From Oscillospiraceae bacterium (lineage in GTDB: Bacteria > Bacillota > Clostridia > Oscillospirales > Oscillospiraceae): DNA of 6,834 nt. Numbering within the stretch: the first letter of the stretch is position 1; each line of letters begins with the position of its first letter. The stretch covers positions 1 to 6,834 of the forward strand of contig JAISTA010000138.1 in NCBI GenBank assembly GCA_031272845.1. Direction: 5' to 3'. The translations under genes and the position numbers were made by a program. Of the stretch, positions 1-6,520 are shown piece by piece. The notes below the pieces were generated by a model that searched no databases, was not told the DNA's origin, and saw only the letters and a program-made list of their open reading frames with translations.

Positions 1-215
1 CCGGCATAAAAAAAGATTTGCTTCTTTCTAAAAGAAGTCGCCCCTTTTTGGTTACTTTTTCCGGCGAAGCGGAAAAAGTAACCGCCCGCCGCGTAGGCGC
101 TCTAGCTGTGAACCGAAGAACAGCTAAATCCCAATTCCAAACACCGCACCCCGCCCCAAACAGAGAACTTTTCGCTCCCGCCGTGAGATGTGCGTTGCAA
201 AGAACACCAAGCACC
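1..215 (+). repeat. Dispersed repeat, left copy (inverted relative to the right copy)
   Basis: This segment matches the reverse complement of 6565-6783 almost end to end, strongly to about 186 and more weakly to about 215. It may continue leftward beyond the window. It contains three hairpins: a 7-bp stem at 21-27/31-37, a perfect 14-bp stem at 50-63/70-83 with a 6-nt loop, and a 7-bp stem at 103-109/120-126. An open reading frame crosses it, but differences between the two copies mostly change the amino acid and a 7-nt length difference shifts the frame, so it is not treated as a gene. It lies just beyond the amt terminator. It carries no transposase and no recognised insertion sequence ends. 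It is probably a non-coding interspersed element; the family is not identified. Confidence 0.88.
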
Positions 216-242
216 GCCGCAAAACCCCAAAGCAGCCGCCCA

Positions 243-288
243 AAACAGCACAGCCCCCGCAGGAATTACATTCCTGCGGGGGCTGTGC
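243..288 (-). terminator. Intrinsic terminator of amt
   Basis: A perfect 19-bp inverted repeat (248-266 with 270-288) surrounds a 3-nt loop and is very GC-rich. It lies 37 nt after the amt stop codon. On the minus strand the stem is followed by TGTTTT, a short and imperfect U tract, but the stem is unusually stable. It is the only strong hairpin between the amt stop and the left repeat, so it most likely ends the amt transcript. Confidence 0.8.
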
Positions 289-325
289 CGTATATACCGT
301 TTCCGCTTGCCGTTAGGCGAAGCTT

Positions 326-2041
326 TTATTCGTCCTGCAGCGCGTCGTACCCCGACTCGCCTGTGCGAACCTTTACGACATCCTCGACATCGGAGATGAA
401 GATCTTGCCGTCGCCGATTTTGCCTGTGTAGAGCGCATCCTGAACCGTTTTGACGAGCAGATCCGTCGGCACCTTGCAGATTACAATGTCAACCTGAATC
501 TTCGGCAGGAGCTTTGTCTCAACCTTAACTCCGCGGTAGATTGTGGTGTTGCCCTTTTGCATACCATAGCCATGCACGTTGGTGACCGTTATGCCCGTAA
601 TGCCAATTCCGTCAAGGGCCGTTGCCAGCTGCGCGTATTTCTGCGGATTCGTGAGAACAGTAACCTTTGTAATCTTCGCGCCTTTCTTGGCGGTGCTTTC
701 AACCGTAACGGCCGCCTCAACAGGCACGTCGACGTTCGGCGCTTCGTATCTTGCAAGCTCAGACGACGTGTAGTCAAGTGCGTCGGGAGCAAAGATGAAT
801 CCGCCGTAGGCTGACGGCAGCGCGTGCTCCGTAATGTCAAGGCCGATGATTTCCTCTTCTGCCGTAACGCGCAGACCAACCGTCTTTTTAATGATAAAGA
901 ATACAATCGTCATTGTAACGACAGTCCAGACGAGTATCGCCAAAACGCCGAGAGCCTGAATGCCGAGCTGACCCCAGCCGCCGCCGTAGAAGAGGCCTTT
1001 TGCCGCATCACCGGTTACGCCGCTAACCGCGTCGGGAATAGAATCCGTTGCGAACAGGCCAACCGCGAGCGTGCCCCACAGGCCGTTTGCGCCGTGAACC
1101 GCGATTGCGCCGACAGGATCGTCGATGTGGAACTTTTTGTCGACAACCTCAACAACAATGTCAACCAGGATACCGGCGACAAGGCCGATGATGAGCGCGC
1201 CGAGTGCGTCAACAGAGGAGCAGGGCGCGGTTATCGCGACAAGTCCCGCAAGGGAACCGTTGAGTGACATAGAAACGTCCGGCTTTCCGTTTTTGATCCA
1301 AGTGAAGAGCATTACCGCAACGGTTGCGGCCGCCGGAGCGATCGTCGTGTTGACGAGTATCGCGCCGAGGTTTTCGACAGAGGAAGCTGCCGCGCCGTTG
1401 AAGCCGTACCAGCAGAACCACAGCAGGAAGCAGCCGAGCGCCGCGATTACAAGGTTATGTCCCGGAATCGCGCGAGAAACCTTTTTGCCTGTTTTCGGGT
1501 CAATACCGTATTTTCCGAGACGGGGACCGAGGATAGCCGCGCCGATCAGGGAGGTCACGCCGCCGACCATGTGGATAACGGAAGAACCGGCGAAGTCTAT
1601 GTAGCCCTTTGCTGTCAGCCAACCGTCCGGACCCCAAACCCAGTGCGCTTCTATCGGGTAAACAACAAGCGAGATAATTGCCGAGTAGATGCAGTATGAA
1701 AGAAATTTCGTGCGTTCCGCCATTGCGCCTGAGACGATTGTCGCCGCCGTTGCGCAAAAGACGAGGTTGAAGAAGAAGCCCGACCAGTCGTAATTGCCGA
1801 AGTCTGTGAAAATACCGAGAGTCGGTTTTCCGATCAAGCCCATGAACGCGTCCTCGCCGAGCAGAAGCCCCGCGCCCAGAAACACGAACATAATTGTGCC
1901 GATGCAGAAATCCATAAGGTTTTTCATGATGATGTTGCCTGCGTTTTTGGCTCGGGTCAGACCCGATTCAAGAACCGCAAAGCCGCCTTGCATGAAGAAC
2001 ACAAGAATTGCGCCGATTAAAAACCAAATGCTTAAGTCCAT
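326..2041 (-). CDS. amt: Ammonium channel with fused C-terminal PII domain (Amt-PII)
   Basis: This 571-residue membrane protein should conduct ammonium/ammonia and carry its own PII regulator. Residues 1 to about 415 form the Amt channel: multiple hydrophobic spans, a Phe-gate equivalent at F95, AERTKF at 108-113, W136, DFAG at 149-152 (structural Asp149), the twin pore histidines H157 and H316, and GFN at 213-215. After a linker (about 416-453), residues 454-571 form a PII domain. It has the T-loop at 491-514 (GYGMQKG, then IYRG), the B-loop TGKIGDGKIF at 539-548 and the C-loop RTGE at 559-562. A stand-alone Amt is usually about 400-450 residues, so the extra length is the PII domain. R503 matches the GlnK arginine that plugs AmtB in E. 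coli. The residue matching the uridylylated Tyr51 of E. coli GlnB is V507, so classical uridylylation at that site is not possible. The protein should sit in the cytoplasmic membrane with PII on the cytoplasmic face. It lies downstream of glnN in the same direction. GGAGG at 2055-2051, 9 nt from the ATG, fixes the start. Confidence 0.95.
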   Translation of the reverse strand: MDLSIWFLIGAILVFFMQGGFAVLESGLTRAKNAGNIIMKNLMDFCIGTIMFVFLGAGLLLGEDAFMGLIGKPTLGIFTDFGNYDWSGFFFNLVFCATAATIVSGAMAERTKFLSYCIYSAIISLVVYPIEAHWVWGPDGWLTAKGYIDFAGSSVIHMVGGVTSLIGAAILGPRLGKYGIDPKTGKKVSRAIPGHNLVIAALGCFLLWFCWYGFNGAAASSVENLGAILVNTTIAPAAATVAVMLFTWIKNGKPDVSMSLNGSLAGLVAITAPCSSVDALGALIIGLVAGILVDIVVEVVDKKFHIDDPVGAIAVHGANGLWGTLAVGLFATDSIPDAVSGVTGDAAKGLFYGGGWGQLGIQALGVLAILVWTVVTMTIVFFIIKKTVGLRVTAEEEIIGLDITEHALPSAYGGFIFAPDALDYTSSELARYEAPNVDVPVEAAVTVESTAKKGAKITKVTVLTNPQKYAQLATALDGIGITGITVTNVHGYGMQKGNTTIYRGVKVETKLLPKIQVDIVICKVPTDLLVKTVQDALYTGKIGDGKIFISDVEDVVKVRTGESGYDALQDE

Positions 2042-2050
2042 AATTTCTTT

Positions 2051-2055
2051 CCTCC
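2051..2055 (-). promoter_or_regulatory. Ribosome binding site of amt
   Basis: GGAGG on the minus strand lies 9 nt upstream of the ATG at 2041, a consensus site that settles the start. I found no convincing sigma-A promoter close upstream. TATACT at 2187-2182 is a possible -10 but lacks a matching -35. Confidence 0.85.
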
Positions 2056-2085
2056 AAAAATTTTATAGTTTTTGATTTACCTTTT

Positions 2086-2122
2086 GAGTAACCGTTCTTA
2101 TCCGGGAATTACTCATTTCCCG
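2086..2122 (-). promoter_or_regulatory. Candidate H-type pseudoknot in the amt leader
   Basis: On the minus strand, CGGGAA (2122-2117) can pair with TTCCCG (2108-2103). GAGTAA (2114-2109), inside that loop, can pair with TTACTC (2091-2086) downstream. This gives two 6-bp stems joined by a 2-nt first loop, no spacer, and an 11-nt purine-rich third loop. That is the normal geometry of a compact H-type pseudoknot of the kind used by several small riboswitches. It ends 44 nt before the amt start. I do not recognise a known riboswitch class, and two 6-bp matches in so short a stretch could arise by chance. Confidence 0.35.
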
Positions 2123-2258
2123 TCCAAAACATCCCATAGGATGAATTTGATAGTTTTATTGCGGAATTTTACCGCCGCGCAAGTATAAAAAAATAATAAC
2201 GCTTTGCTTGCGCCTTTTATATGCTTGCGTACCCGATGCCTGCGGTTCATAGGCCCTT

Positions 2259-2360
2259 GCCCTCTTTTTTCACGGCCGTTCAGTCAAAGAAGTGCGTTTT
2301 CAGCTAAGACCGTGACTTTGGAGGGCGGAACACGGCAAAACCGAGAACGCACTTCCTTGA
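2259..2360. other. Foldable intergenic element between glnN and amt
   Basis: Positions 2284-2301 and 2343-2360 form an 18-position stem with two non-Watson-Crick positions: one is a wobble and one a mismatch on either strand. Inside it, CCGTG (2310-2314) can pair with CACGG (2331-2335). A competing pairing joins TCACGG (2270-2275) to CCGTGA (2310-2315), flanked by GCCCTC (2259-2264) with GAGGGC (2321-2326). These alternatives are mutually exclusive or form a pseudoknot, as expected of a switching RNA. On the minus strand it would belong to the amt leader or the glnN-amt readthrough transcript; on the plus strand it could be a small RNA. It matches no RNA family I can recall. No credible protein is encoded here. 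Confidence 0.5.
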
Positions 2361-2366
2361 GTTATC

Positions 2367-2395
2367 AAAGAGCCCATTTGCCGGCTCTTTTCTTT
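2367..2395 (+). terminator. Terminator-like hairpin reading on the plus strand
   Basis: An 8-bp stem (2367-2374 with 2383-2390) encloses an 8-nt loop and runs into TTTTCTTT on the plus strand. On the minus strand no U tract follows. No plus-strand protein gene ends here, so if real it would end a small RNA made from the intergenic region, with the long stem at 2284-2360 just upstream. I found no good plus-strand promoter. Confidence 0.35.
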
Positions 2396-2430
2396 CCCGC
2401 CGGGAACCCGTATTGCGGATTCCCGGCGGG
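2396..2430 (-). terminator. Strong hairpin after glnN, possible terminator or 3' end stabiliser
   Basis: Positions 2396-2410 and 2416-2430 form a 15-bp GC-rich stem with a 5-nt loop. Its one imperfect pair becomes a G-U wobble on the minus strand, which favours that strand as the functional one. It starts 15 nt after the glnN stop. It is followed by AAAGAAAAG rather than U residues, so it is not a textbook intrinsic terminator. It could slow or partly end transcription, or protect the glnN mRNA end while letting some readthrough reach amt. Confidence 0.5.
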
Positions 2431-2445
2431 CACCGCAGCCTTTTG

Positions 2446-4548
2446 TTAAATAACGGAGTACAGTATCTGTCCGTAGGTCGGCAGCGGCCAGAGCTTTGCC
2501 GGAACAAGCAGCTCAAGCTCATCTGCGATGGCGCGGAGCTCGTTCATCGCGGCAAACACCTTGTTGCGGTAGGCGTTTGCCTGCTCCGCCGTGTCTTCAA
2601 TGCCGGAAACCTCGACAATCGCGTCCTGCAAAACGTCCAGCTTTGCGCCGAGAGCCGAGCCGAGACCCGAAACCTTGTCAAGCAGCCTGCGCTCAAGCGA
2701 GGCCTCAGACGCGCCGAGCTTTGACTTGCGCACAAGCAGCTCCGCCAGCTCGTTTTCATAGGCGATAACAGCCGGGACAATGTCGCGCGAGATAATGTCT
2801 GACAGCGTGAGCGCCTCGATGTTGATAATCTTGGAGTAGTTCTCAAGATGAATCTCATAGCGGCTTTCAAGCTCTTTTCCCGTGTAAACGCCGTGCTTTT
2901 TGAACAGCGCAACATTCTTTTCCGAGAGGAGCTTTGCAAGAGCCTCCGGCGTTGTCTTGAGGTTTGACAGACCGCGCTTTTCGGCTTCTTCAAGCCAAGC
3001 GTCGTCATAGCCGTTGCCGTTGAAGATGATTCTGCGGTGCTCAAGAATAGTCTTTTTAACGAGCGCCTGAAGCGCCGGGAGAAAGTCTGACGCGCTTTCG
3101 AGTTCATCCGCAAACTGCGAGAGAACCTCGGCGACCGCTGTGTTCAGGATAATGTTCGGCTCCGCGATAGATACTGTCGAGCCGAGCATACGGAACTCAA
3201 ACTTGTTGCCCGTAAAAGCAAACGGGGAGGTGCGGTTGCGGTCTGTCGTGTCCTTCGGGAAGTGCGGCAGAACCTGCGCTCCGATGTGGGCGAGAATGCG
3301 CTCTACGCCGTTGTACGGCGTGCCGTCCGCTATTGCGTTGAGAACGCCGTCCAGTTCCTCGCCGAGGAAGATTGAAACGACTGCCGGCGGCGCTTCGTTT
3401 GCGCCTAAGCGGTGATCGTTTCCGGCTGAAGCGACAGAGATTCGCATAGCGTCCTGATAATCGTCAACCGCCTTGATGACTGCGACGAGGAACAGCAGGA
3501 ACTGCGCGTTTTCGTGCGGCGTTGTGCCGGGATCGAGCAGGTTTTCACCCGCGTCTGTTGAGATTGACCAGTTGTTGTGCTTTCCTGAGCCGTTGATACC
3601 GGCAAAGGGCTTTTCATGCAGGAGACAGGCAAGTCCATGCTTGTCGGCAACCTTGCGCATAAGCTCCATTGTCAGCTGATTGTGATCCGCCGCGATGTTC
3701 GTTGTGGAGAAAATCGGAGCCAGCTCATGCTGCGCAGGCGCAACCTCGTTGTGCTTTGTTTTGGCGAGAATCCCGAGCTTCCACAGCTCCTCGTCAAGCT
3801 CCGCCATATACGCCGCGATCTGCGGCTTTAGCGCGCCGAAATAGTGATCCTCAAGCTCCTGACCCTTCGGCGGACGCGCTCCGAGGAGCGTGCGGCCTGT
3901 ATAAATAAGGTCGGGGCGCTGTAAATACGCCTCTTTGTCGATAATAAAGTATTCCTGCTCCGGGCCGACAGTCGTCAGCACCCGAGTGACGTCTTTTCCG
4001 AACAGCTTAAGCACGCGCTTTGCCTGCTTGTTGATTGCGTCCATTGAGCGCAGAAGCGGCGTTTTTTTGTCCAGCGCCTCACCTGTGTAGGAGGAGAACG
4101 CCGTCGGAATGCAAAGCGTGCCGTCTTTAATGAAAGCGTAGCTTGTCGGATCCCATACCGTGTAGCCTCTTGCCTCAAACGTCGCGCGGATTCCGCCTGA
4201 CGGGAAGCTGGACGCGTCCGGCTCGCCGCGAACAAGCTCTTTGCCCGAAAATTCGAGCACAATCTTGCCGCCGTCAACCGGCGAGATGAAGCTGTCGTGC
4301 TTTTCGGCCGTAATGCCTGTCATTGGCTGGAACCAATGCGTAAAGTGCGTCGCGCCCTTTTCGACAGCCCACTCCTTCATAGCCGCGGCGACGACGTTTG
4401 CAACGTCGAGCTCCAGGTGCGTTCCCTGAGAAATGGTTTTCTTCAGAGCCTTGTAAACGTCCTTCGGCAGCTTGTCGCGCATTACCTCGTCGTTAAATAC
4501 GAGGCTGCCGAAAAGCTCCGGGATATTTTTTTCCTGCGTTGATGACAT
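2446..4548 (-). CDS. glnN: Type III glutamine synthetase (GSIII)
   Basis: This 700-residue protein makes glutamine from glutamate, ammonia and ATP in the cytoplasm. Its length and motifs fit GSIII, a large form found in Bacteroidetes, cyanobacteria and some Clostridia, rather than the roughly 450-residue GSI. Visible landmarks are the GSIII-type block FPSGGIRATFEARGY at 115-129, the metal/nucleotide-site acidic motif GPEQEYF at 195-201, HNEVAPAQHE at 266-275, the glutamate-binding loop NGSGKHNNWS at 319-328 (H324), and NRTSPFAF plus NKFEFRMLGS at 438-457. The alpha-helical C-terminal third (about 490-680) is typical of the family. The frame is open for 26 more codons upstream, but GGAGGG at 4563-4558, 9 nt before the ATG at 4548, and the match to MSSTQ-type N termini favour this start. 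It has its own consensus promoter and a structured leader. The downstream Amt-PII gene supplies its substrate, so the two form a nitrogen assimilation unit. Confidence 0.96.
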   Translation of the reverse strand: MSSTQEKNIPELFGSLVFNDEVMRDKLPKDVYKALKKTISQGTHLELDVANVVAAAMKEWAVEKGATHFTHWFQPMTGITAEKHDSFISPVDGGKIVLEFSGKELVRGEPDASSFPSGGIRATFEARGYTVWDPTSYAFIKDGTLCIPTAFSSYTGEALDKKTPLLRSMDAINKQAKRVLKLFGKDVTRVLTTVGPEQEYFIIDKEAYLQRPDLIYTGRTLLGARPPKGQELEDHYFGALKPQIAAYMAELDEELWKLGILAKTKHNEVAPAQHELAPIFSTTNIAADHNQLTMELMRKVADKHGLACLLHEKPFAGINGSGKHNNWSISTDAGENLLDPGTTPHENAQFLLFLVAVIKAVDDYQDAMRISVASAGNDHRLGANEAPPAVVSIFLGEELDGVLNAIADGTPYNGVERILAHIGAQVLPHFPKDTTDRNRTSPFAFTGNKFEFRMLGSTVSIAEPNIILNTAVAEVLSQFADELESASDFLPALQALVKKTILEHRRIIFNGNGYDDAWLEEAEKRGLSNLKTTPEALAKLLSEKNVALFKKHGVYTGKELESRYEIHLENYSKIINIEALTLSDIISRDIVPAVIAYENELAELLVRKSKLGASEASLERRLLDKVSGLGSALGAKLDVLQDAIVEVSGIEDTAEQANAYRNKVFAAMNELRAIADELELLVPAKLWPLPTYGQILYSVI

Positions 4549-4557
4549 ATTATTTTG

Positions 4558-4563
4558 CCCTCC
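4558..4563 (-). promoter_or_regulatory. Ribosome binding site of glnN
   Basis: GGAGGG on the minus strand lies 9 nt before the ATG at 4548 and decides that start over the upstream in-frame start at 4626. It directly abuts the U-rich end of the leader hairpin, so folding of the leader could affect access to it. Confidence 0.85.
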
Positions 4564-4633
4564 AAAATAAAAATAAGACGCAGCTTTTCGAACACGGCTC
4601 CTTAGCCTATGTAAATTCGAAAGCAAACGTCTT
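4564..4633 (-). promoter_or_regulatory. Foldable glnN leader, possible attenuator
   Basis: On the minus strand three nested helices can form. The outer stem is AAGACG (4633-4628) with CGTCTT (4580-4575). The middle is GCTTTCGAA (4624-4616) with TTCGAAAAGC (4592-4583), with one bulge. The inner is GGCT (4607-4604) with AGCC (4599-4596), closed by an AAGG loop. ATTTTTATTTT (4574-4564) follows at once and touches the ribosome binding site. A hairpin followed by a U-rich run inside a leader looks like an attenuator, but no antiterminator or ligand-binding fold is evident. It does not clearly match the paired hexaloop hairpins bound by ANTAR proteins. Confidence 0.45.
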
Positions 4634-4647
4634 TGTTCACTGAGGCG

Positions 4648-4676
4648 ATTATATCAAACGCGAACCGCTATGTCAA
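4648..4676 (-). promoter_or_regulatory. Sigma-A promoter of glnN
   Basis: On the minus strand the -35 is TTGACA (4676-4671), the spacer is exactly 17 bp, and the -10 is TATAAT (4653-4648), a perfect consensus. Transcription should start near 4641, giving a leader of about 93 nt. So perfect a promoter would be strong by itself, so any nitrogen control is likely to act by repression, on the leader, or on the enzyme. Confidence 0.93.
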
Positions 4677-4793
4677 GTCGGCGAAAGCGACAAATTATTC
4701 AGGCGTTTTTGCGCTATTGTTGGCACAGATGAACAATATGTGAGCGGGAATGCTGCGCGCCAAAGTATGTTGAAGCACGGCGCGCTCTGCTTG

Positions 4794-4819
4794 AAAAACG
4801 ACGGAGAGAAATCCCCGCC
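4794..4819 (-). terminator. Intrinsic terminator of the alr operon
   Basis: On the minus strand an 8-bp stem (4819-4812 with 4807-4800, including two G-U pairs) encloses a TTTC loop and is followed by GTTTTTC. It begins 24 nt after the stop codon of the small unknown gene. It should separate the alr transcript from the glnN promoter just downstream. Confidence 0.72.
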
Positions 4820-4843
4820 ATTCGGCAAACCGGAATTTGTCAG

Positions 4844-5338
4844 TTAGTATGGTATTCGAGAATATTTTATTCTAAATTCACTGCAATTTCTCCGAATCCA
4901 AAAAAAGTCGTGATGATTTTGCCCAATTACCCACTTGAGTTTTTTCGATATGATATAAAAATCGCGCAAAGGAAGTTCTTTAAGTAAAGTCACAATGGCC
5001 TCTATGTTTCCGGAATATCCCCAAAATTTTGTTTTCCAATGTAAGGAATCCTCAAGAAACAACCACACAGCTTCATTATGATTGACAATATCCAAAAGCA
5101 CATTAAAGAGCTGTTTAGAATCTGACACTTCCTTTGCGTAACATTTGAACTTACTCAAAATATTATTTTCCCACATCCATGTGAGTTCGGAATTTTTTGC
5201 GCCTGTAAAATATTCCATAATACGGTGTTCGATGGGCTTCCAATCATGTATGTTTAATGTAACAATATTCAGCTGATGTTCTGCAATTATTTTTTGAATT
5301 TCAATTCTAAAATCCGTCCAAGAATCATTTTGGCTCAT
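4844..5338 (-). CDS. Small AT-rich protein of unknown function, possibly DUF6756-like
   Basis: This 164-residue protein has no signal peptide or membrane segment and looks cytoplasmic. It is rich in aromatic residues: WMWE at 54-57, VWLFLED at 91-97 and, near the C terminus, FYIISKKLKWVIGQNHHD at 127-144. From memory the order of a W-x-W-E patch, a VW-hydrophobic-ED strand and a FYI..KKxKWxIxxNHHD block resembles proteins labelled DUF6756, whose function is unknown; I could not test this. The start is secure: its ATG overlaps the alr stop as ATGA, and AGGAG at 5351-5347 lies 8 nt upstream. This arrangement suggests translational coupling to alr. Its base composition stands out: two lines of sequence counted by hand are 27% and 37% G+C, against about 57-65% in alr. 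That suggests recent arrival. A link to alanine racemase function cannot be inferred. Confidence 0.82.
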   Translation of the reverse strand: MSQNDSWTDFRIEIQKIIAEHQLNIVTLNIHDWKPIEHRIMEYFTGAKNSELTWMWENNILSKFKCYAKEVSDSKQLFNVLLDIVNHNEAVWLFLEDSLHWKTKFWGYSGNIEAIVTLLKELPLRDFYIISKKLKWVIGQNHHDFFWIRRNCSEFRIKYSRIPY

Positions 5339-6510
5339 TCCATCAACTCCTCACGACCAAAAACAGCCTCCAAATTCCAATTTGTCCGTTGCGTTGCCTC
5401 TCCGGTATAGCTCCTCGGTACTCTCCCGCTGACTGCGCATAGCACCTCATAGGAAATCGTCCCGGCGCATTCCGCCAGATCCTTTGCCGTTTGAGCCGGG
5501 TGCTTGCCGAAAATGACAGCCTCCGTGCCGGCGGGCACCGCGTCCTCGCCGAGATTTACCATACACATATCCATACAAATCCGGCCGACCTGCGGATACA
5601 GCTTGTCCCCGACGGCGACGGAAAACTTGCCCGACGCGATTCTCGGCAGTCCGTCCGCGTACCCTGCGGGCAGAACCGCTATGTTGGACGGAGCCTGCGC
5701 CGTGTACGTCCTGCCGTAGCTTACCGTTTGCCCGGCCTTGACGCGCTTGACGCTCGCAATCCGCGTTTTAAGCGACATTACGGGGGTTAGCCGCGCCGGA
5801 TCGCGTCCTGCAATCGGTTCCGGCGCGCAGCCGTAAAGGCAAATTCCCGCGCGAACCATATCCAGATGATACTCCGGATAGTTGAAAATTCCGCCGGAAT
5901 TGCAGATGTGCTTTACCGCAAGGCGCAGTCCCGCCGCGTCCTCCGCACGGCACACGGTTTCCGTAAACGTCTCGAACTGACGGCACGTGTACTCTTCGCC
6001 TCCGGCTTCGTCGCTCACGGCAAAATGCGAGAACGCGCCCTCAACGCGCAGTCCCGGAAGTGACATCGCCTCAGCGAGCGGTTCCGCCGACAAAAAGCCG
6101 AGCCGCCCCATTCCGGTTTCGATTTTTGCGTGAAGAGTAAGAGTTTTCCGAGCTTTTTGCGCGGCGACGGAATACTCCCGCGCGGTCTCGAGGTCAAAGA
6201 CTGTCTGTGCCAGGCTGTTTTCGAGTAAAGGCTGCGCAAAATCCGGCGGTGTATAGCCGAGGATCAGAACATCTCCGGCGATTCCGGCCTCGCGCAGCTC
6301 CAACGCCTCCGTCAGCGTAGCCACGGCGAAATTGCGGCACCCAAGCGCCGAGTATTCGCGGGCCAGCCGCACCGCGCCGTGTCCGTAGGCGTTGGCCTTT
6401 ACGACGCAGCAGACACGCGCCTTAGGCGCGGCGGCACAGACGGCGCGGTAGTTTTCGCGCGCGGCGGATAGGTCTATTTCCGCGTAGGTTCTGTAGGGGG
6501 GGATTTGCAC
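5335..6510 (-). CDS. alr: Alanine racemase, PLP-dependent
   Basis: This enzyme interconverts L- and D-alanine in the cytoplasm, supplying D-alanine for peptidoglycan. With the GTG start chosen here it has 391 residues, normal for the family. The PLP lysine is K38 in VVKANAYGHG (36-45), and the second catalytic base is Y265 in VSYGRTY. K129 and R136 in HAKIETGMGRLGF, R220 in DMVRAGICLYG, the GRICMD block around 309-314, and Y354 in ISYEVLC are all present. Y265, K129, R136 and Y354 carry the same numbers as in the Geobacillus enzyme, supporting the start. The frame stays open to a TTG at 6675, but those 55 extra codons run through spacer and repeat and are low-complexity and basic. AAGAGGA at 6527-6521 lies 10 nt upstream of the GTG. 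The gene overlaps the small unknown gene by 4 bp. I saw no clear promoter; it may lie in or beyond the right repeat. Confidence 0.95.
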   Translation of the reverse strand: MQIPPYRTYAEIDLSAARENYRAVCAAAPKARVCCVVKANAYGHGAVRLAREYSALGCRNFAVATLTEALELREAGIAGDVLILGYTPPDFAQPLLENSLAQTVFDLETAREYSVAAQKARKTLTLHAKIETGMGRLGFLSAEPLAEAMSLPGLRVEGAFSHFAVSDEAGGEEYTCRQFETFTETVCRAEDAAGLRLAVKHICNSGGIFNYPEYHLDMVRAGICLYGCAPEPIAGRDPARLTPVMSLKTRIASVKRVKAGQTVSYGRTYTAQAPSNIAVLPAGYADGLPRIASGKFSVAVGDKLYPQVGRICMDMCMVNLGEDAVPAGTEAVIFGKHPAQTAKDLAECAGTISYEVLCAVSGRVPRSYTGEATQRTNWNLEAVFGREELME

Positions 6511-6520
6511 GGTTGTCTTT

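Noticed and set aside
18..431. Plus-strand open frame of 137 codons at the left edge
   Set aside because: It runs through the repeat, the terminator hairpin and then antisense to the amt end. Copy-to-copy differences in the repeat part are mostly amino-acid-changing and one is a frameshift, so it is not under coding selection.
2147..2232. Possible promoters in the glnN-amt gap (TTGATA, TTGCGG, TATACT, TATAAA boxes)
   Set aside because: None of the boxes has a partner at 16-18 bp on the same strand with a reasonable match, so no promoter is annotated.
2204..2449. Plus-strand open frame of 81 codons between glnN and amt
   Set aside because: Low-complexity, no ribosome binding site, and it passes through three hairpins; the foldable structure explains the sequence better than coding.
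4549..4626. 26-codon N-terminal extension of glutamine synthetase
   Set aside because: It lies in the foldable leader, lacks a ribosome binding site of its own, and the start at 4548 has an ideal GGAGGG and gives the usual GSIII length.
4755..4785. 7-bp perfect inverted repeat GCGCGCC/GGCGCGC with a 17-nt loop
   Set aside because: No U tract on either strand and a long loop; the better terminator for the alr operon is at 4794-4819. An operator role cannot be supported.
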